DNA of 5,834 bases from assembly GCA_016203825.1 (NCBI GenBank), contig JACQMA010000052.1, forward strand, positions 1-5,834, given 5' to 3'. The position numbers and the translations under genes were made by a program. Below the pieces are notes generated by a model. It was not told the origin of the DNA. It saw nothing but the letters and a program-made list of their open reading frames with translations, and made no database searches. Shown here piece by piece: positions 5,325-5,834 of the stretch. Position 1 is the first letter of the stretch. The number at the start of each line of letters is the position of its first letter. Source of the stretch: Deltaproteobacteria bacterium. Lineage in GTDB: Bacteria > UBA10199 > 2-02-FULL-44-16.

Positions 5325-5834
5325 ATGAGTTTTAGTCCCAACAGTTACACGTCACGCGCGCTTCGATCCGATCCCCAGATCGATTTTGGCCTCTGGGGTG
5401 CGGCGTATATGACCGGGGGAACCGGATTCAACGGGGCACTCTCACGTCTGACCGCCAACGCCTCCGGGAACCCTTGGTCGAGTGCGAATCCGTTTGGGTC
5501 ATCATTTATGATGGGGGGTTTTGGAACCTTTCGTGCACCGTTTTCGAATCCCTTTGGCGGGAATGCAGGTTTTGGCTTTGGCCGCTTCTCGCCGACGACA
5601 CAAAAATATCTCGACGGTTATTTCAGTCGTCGTCCCCAACTGTCGCCGTTCGGAGGGTTTGCCTCGAGGCCGCAGCAGGCGTCGGCGTCTGGGCCTCCTC
5701 CTTCATCAGGGGCAGCGAATCGAACCAATATGAATGTCGATGCGTCGACGACACCACCACCCGCAAAAAAGCATGCACGACCGTTGTCATCGGCGAGTGG
5801 TGCCGCGGCACCAACGACCACAGCGCTCTCTACA
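5325..5834 (+). CDS. Unknown Gly/Phe-rich protein with FG and NPFG motifs, C-terminus missing
   Basis: From the ATG at 5325, 170 codons stay open to the right edge, so the gene is partial. It begins 4 nt after the preceding stop with no clear Shine-Dalgarno of its own, so translational coupling is likely. The N-terminus (MSFSPNSYTSRALRSDPQID) is Ser/Thr-rich and not a Sec signal. Residues 20-112 are Gly/Phe/Asn/Ser-rich with seven FG dipeptides (at 21, 57, 66, 77, 83, 85 and 109), two NPFG motifs (55-58 and 75-78) and SPFG (107-110). TTQKYLDGYFSRRP (91-104) may be a short structured motif. Residues 113-170 are Pro/Ser/Ala/Thr-rich with a basic AKKHARP. No cysteine occurs. Composition suggests a disordered or self-associating protein. 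Ordinary codon use through the frame and the tight spacing support a real gene, but no family is recognised. Confidence 0.75.
   Translation, partial: MSFSPNSYTSRALRSDPQIDFGLWGAAYMTGGTGFNGALSRLTANASGNPWSSANPFGSSFMMGGFGTFRAPFSNPFGGNAGFGFGRFSPTTQKYLDGYFSRRPQLSPFGGFASRPQQASASGPPPSSGAANRTNMNVDASTTPPPAKKHARPLSSASGAAAPTTTALST

Noticed and set aside
1..5834. CRISPR array, rRNA, tRNA, insertion-sequence transposase
   Set aside because: No regularly spaced direct repeats, no tRNA or rRNA signatures, and no transposase or integrase motifs were seen.

Overview
The window comes from a Gram-negative bacterium. It carries a periplasmic PBP4-type DD-peptidase, an exported lytic transglycosylase, a cytoplasmic NagZ and the start of a lipoprotein, all with intact Shine-Dalgarno spacing. 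Base composition is moderately GC-rich (somewhat above half, by eye). A good match to a sigma-54 (-24/-12) promoter and the style of the transglycosylase suggest a proteobacterial or delta-proteobacteria-like lineage, perhaps uncultured. That placement is inference only; nothing here fixes the taxon.

Left half (1 to about 3000), minus strand, read right to left: dacB (2992-1553), a 14-nt gap, an SLT-domain lytic transglycosylase (1538-213), a short gap, then the first 57 codons of a lipoprotein that runs off the left edge. The tight spacing and common direction look like one operon for envelope and peptidoglycan remodelling. nagZ (2991-3980) diverges from it. The start codons of dacB and nagZ overlap by two bases within one CATG, so each gene's 5' control signals must lie inside the other's coding sequence. 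A perfect 12-bp palindrome sits between the dacB Shine-Dalgarno and its ATG. Together these genes cover three steps of murein turnover: peptide trimming (DacB), glycan cleavage to anhydro-muropeptides (transglycosylase), and cytoplasmic GlcNAc removal during recycling (NagZ).

Middle (3980-4171): a non-coding stretch of about 190 nt. It opens with a 61-nt imperfect long hairpin of REP/MITE type that starts on the last base of the nagZ stop codon. Next come a near-consensus sigma-54 promoter (GG-N10-GC) and a leader hairpin with a Shine-Dalgarno-like AGGAGGA in its loop.

Right (4172-5834): two adjacent plus-strand genes, 4 nt apart, that I do not recognise. The first encodes a 382-residue, cysteine-free, very hydrophilic protein with a disordered body and an ordered-looking acidic C-terminal segment of about 90 residues. 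The second is cut by the window edge. It encodes a Gly/Phe-rich protein with FG and NPFG motifs followed by a Pro/Ser/Ala/Thr-rich tail, also without cysteine. Neither has a signal peptide or membrane segment. This apparently sigma-54-driven pair is the best candidate for undescribed biology here.
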